The translations under genes were made by a program, and so were the position numbers. From contig PAFF01000083.1 of assembly GCA_002704045.1 (NCBI GenBank), positions 10,252 to 27,830 on the forward strand: a stretch of 17,579 nt of DNA, in the 5' to 3' direction. Positions 15,911 to 17,579 of this stretch are shown here, piece by piece. Under the pieces are notes generated by a model, which saw only the letters and a list, made by a program, of their open reading frames with translations, searched no databases and was not told where the DNA came from. Position 1 is the first letter of the stretch; the number at the start of each line of letters is the position of its first letter. This DNA comes from Fidelibacterota bacterium (GTDB lineage: Bacteria; Fidelibacterota; Marinisomatia; SCGC-AAA003-L08; GCA-002704045).

Positions 15911-17224
15911 ATGTTTGACCAGATACAAGAACGATTAAATAGTATTTTTAGAAATCTTTCAAAAAAAGGGAAGATATCTGAAAGTAATATTTCAGATGCT
16001 TTAAGAGATGTTAGAAGGGCTATGCTTGAAGCGGATGTGAATTTTAAAGTTGTAAAAAAATTCATTTCTAGTGTTCACCAAAAGGCTATTGGTCAAAAAG
16101 TGTTAAGTTCAATTACTCCTAGTCAACAATTTGTAAAAGTTGTTAAAGAAGAGTTGATTGAGCTTTTAGGAACTGAACCTGATAAAATTAAAATCAAAAA
16201 ATCAGGAATCACAAAGATTTTACTAGTTGGATTGCAGGGAGTTGGTAAAACAACTACCGCGGCGAAACTAGCTTGTTTTTTGAAAAGAGAGCGACAATTG
16301 GATAGTGTTTTAGTGGCAGCAGATCGTAAGAGACCCGCTGCTATTAAACAACTTAAGCTTTTAGCAGAACAAAATAAAATTTCTTTTTTCAGCTCAAACG
16401 ACGAAAGCGCTATTGATGTAGTTCAAAAAAGTATAGATTACACTTTGTCAGAATCTAAAAAAGTTGTAATTGTTGATACTGCAGGAAGATTGCAAGAAGA
16501 TAAAAGTCTAATGTTAGAATTAAAAGAAATTGCCAAGGTTGTTGATCCAGATGAAATTTTATTTGTAGCTGATGCAATGACTGGGCAAGATGCTGTAAAC
16601 TCTAGTAGAGTATTTTCAGAAGTCTTGGACTTAACCGGTATAATTTTGACAAAAATGGACGCAGATACAAGGGGTGGAGCTGCAGTTTCTATTAAAGAAA
16701 TTACTGGAAAAAAAATAAAGTTCATAGGTAACGGAGAATCAATAAATAATTTGGAAGTCTTCAATCCTAGTAGTATGGCAAGTAGAATCCTTGGTATGGG
16801 TGATATCATAAGTTTTGTTGAAAATGCTAAAAATTTATTCGATTCAGAGGAATCAAAAAAAAATCAAAATAAGCTTATTGATGGTTCGTTTAATCTTACT
16901 GATTTTGAAAACCAATTAAATCAATTAAATAAAATGGGTTCAATGGATAGTGTAATCAAAATGTTACCATTTAAAGGAGTTAAAAAAATAGGTAACATTG
17001 AAGAAAAAAAGTTGATTTGGATGAATGCAATATTAAGTTCCATGACATTATATGAAAAACAAAATCCTACTACTATAAATGGTTCGAGAAGAAAAAGGAT
17101 AGCACTAGGTAGTGGAAGATCTGTTTTTGAAGTAAACCAATTGTTGAAGCAATTTTTTCAAATGAAAACAATGATGAAAAAAATGAAAAATAATAAGGGA
17201 ATTTTCCCATTTAATTTAAAATAA
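15911..17224 (+). CDS. ffh: Ffh, signal recognition particle GTPase (SRP54)
   Basis: Cytoplasmic protein subunit of the signal recognition particle. It binds 4.5S RNA and signal sequences of nascent membrane proteins and docks with FtsY. The N domain (about 1-90) has ALRDVRRAMLEADVN (30-44). The GTPase domain has the P-loop GLQGVGKTTT (107-116), the DRKRPAA motif (138-144), DTAGR (189-193), ADAMTGQDAV (220-229), TKMD (247-250) and GGAAVS (255-260). The methionine-rich M domain runs from about 328 to 428 and includes SRRKRIALGSGRS (392-404), the RNA-binding helix-turn-helix. Length 437 is slightly shorter than E. coli (453), with a short tail. No strong Shine-Dalgarno sequence precedes the ATG. 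It sits just before rpsP, a common bacterial gene order. Confidence 0.98.
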   Translation: MFDQIQERLNSIFRNLSKKGKISESNISDALRDVRRAMLEADVNFKVVKKFISSVHQKAIGQKVLSSITPSQQFVKVVKEELIELLGTEPDKIKIKKSGITKILLVGLQGVGKTTTAAKLACFLKRERQLDSVLVAADRKRPAAIKQLKLLAEQNKISFFSSNDESAIDVVQKSIDYTLSESKKVVIVDTAGRLQEDKSLMLELKEIAKVVDPDEILFVADAMTGQDAVNSSRVFSEVLDLTGIILTKMDADTRGGAAVSIKEITGKKIKFIGNGESINNLEVFNPSSMASRILGMGDIISFVENAKNLFDSEESKKNQNKLIDGSFNLTDFENQLNQLNKMGSMDSVIKMLPFKGVKKIGNIEEKKLIWMNAILSSMTLYEKQNPTTINGSRRKRIALGSGRSVFEVNQLLKQFFQMKTMMKKMKNNKGIFPFNLK

Positions 17225-17231
17225 ATAGAAA

Positions 17232-17236
17232 AGGAA
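17232..17236 (+). promoter_or_regulatory. Ribosome binding site that decides the rpsP start
   Basis: AGGAA lies 5 bases before the TTG at 17242. It is immediately next to the out-of-frame ATG at 17237, too close to serve that ATG, so spacing favours TTG as the rpsP start. Confidence 0.6.
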
Positions 17237-17241
17237 ATGAT

Positions 17242-17579
17242 TTGGCTGTTGCAATAAGATTACAAAGACGTGGAAGAAGTAAAAGACCATTTTATAGAAT
17301 AGTTGCTATTGACTCTAGAAATCAAAGAGATGGCATTGAGCTGGAGCGCTTGGGGTGGTATAATCCATTGATGATGAATGATAATATCAATATCAAAGAA
17401 GATAGAATTAATTATTGGCTAGAGAAAGGTGCTTGTAAATCTAATGCTGTTGATGGTCTATTTAAAAAGATAGGTTTTAATTTAAAAAGAGATCTTCAGA
17501 GACAAGGAAAAAGTGAATCAGAAATTGAAAACATTGTTTCTAATTTTATTGAGCAACAACAAACTTTAAAACTTGAAAA
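17242..17579 (+). CDS. rpsP: Ribosomal protein S16 (3' end outside the window)
   Basis: Small-subunit ribosomal protein needed for 30S assembly. The 112 visible codons open with AVAIRLQRRGRSKRPFYRIV, the highly conserved S16 N-terminus, followed by DSRNQRDGIELERLGWYNP (24-42) and the DRINYWLEKGA region (54-64). The start is TTG: no in-frame ATG exists before the conserved sequence, AGGAA is well spaced, and the nearest ATG is out of frame and stops after six codons. Classical S16 is about 80-90 residues. Here the frame is still open at 112 with a charged tail (about 85 onward), indicating a C-terminal extension as in many FCB-group S16 proteins. ffh-rpsP linkage suggests rimM, trmD and rplS may follow outside the window. 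Confidence 0.95.
   Translation, partial: MAVAIRLQRRGRSKRPFYRIVAIDSRNQRDGIELERLGWYNPLMMNDNINIKEDRINYWLEKGACKSNAVDGLFKKIGFNLKRDLQRQGKSESEIENIVSNFIEQQQTLKLE

Noticed and set aside
16438..16809. Minus-strand 123-residue ORF opposite ffh
   Set aside because: Overlaps the conserved GTPase domain of Ffh, resembles no family and has no separate context.

Overview
The window is AT-rich, tightly packed bacterial chromosome, very probably from an uncultured member of the FCB group. Candidatus Marinimicrobia (SAR406) is my best guess. The evidence is a gingipain/PorU-type C25 protease with a C-terminal 'PNPFN...GTYFY' sorting-type domain, a meso-DAP-type MurE, a mitochondrial-type aconitase, and very low GC throughout. 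The phylum is inferred from gene style, not proven.

Minus strand, read right to left (12771 down to 1): the first block is a secreted C25 protease, then maf and a RodZ-like gene. After a 139-bp gap comes a canonical dcw (division and cell wall) cluster in textbook order: mraZ, rsmH, ftsL, ftsI, murE, murF, mraY, murD. murD runs off the left edge of the window. Neighbouring dcw genes overlap by 1 to 10 bases or abut, so the cluster is almost certainly one translationally coupled operon. The gap upstream of mraZ holds TGGG direct repeats spaced like an MraZ operator, and a weak AT-only hairpin after the RodZ-like gene.

Plus strand, read left to right (12865 to 17579): a 93-bp divergent promoter region, then aconitase, an 8-bp-overlapping short-chain dehydrogenase/reductase (SDR), ffh (SRP54 GTPase) after an 81-bp gap, and rpsP (ribosomal protein S16), which runs off the right edge. 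rpsP appears to start at TTG, with an out-of-frame ATG five bases upstream.

Together the left block makes the peptidoglycan precursor (MurE, MurF, MurD), attaches it to lipid (MraY), cross-links it at the septum (FtsI with FtsL) and links this to cell shape (RodZ-like). The right block is central metabolism plus protein targeting and translation. No tRNA, rRNA, CRISPR array, insertion sequence or phage gene was seen. No stretch over about 180 bases lacks a gene.

The oddest feature is a ~130-bp island inside murD (about 511-640). It is clearly GC-richer than its surroundings, uses codons foreign to the rest of the window, and carries nested inverted repeats while keeping the reading frame open. 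I found no clearly undescribed multi-gene system here.
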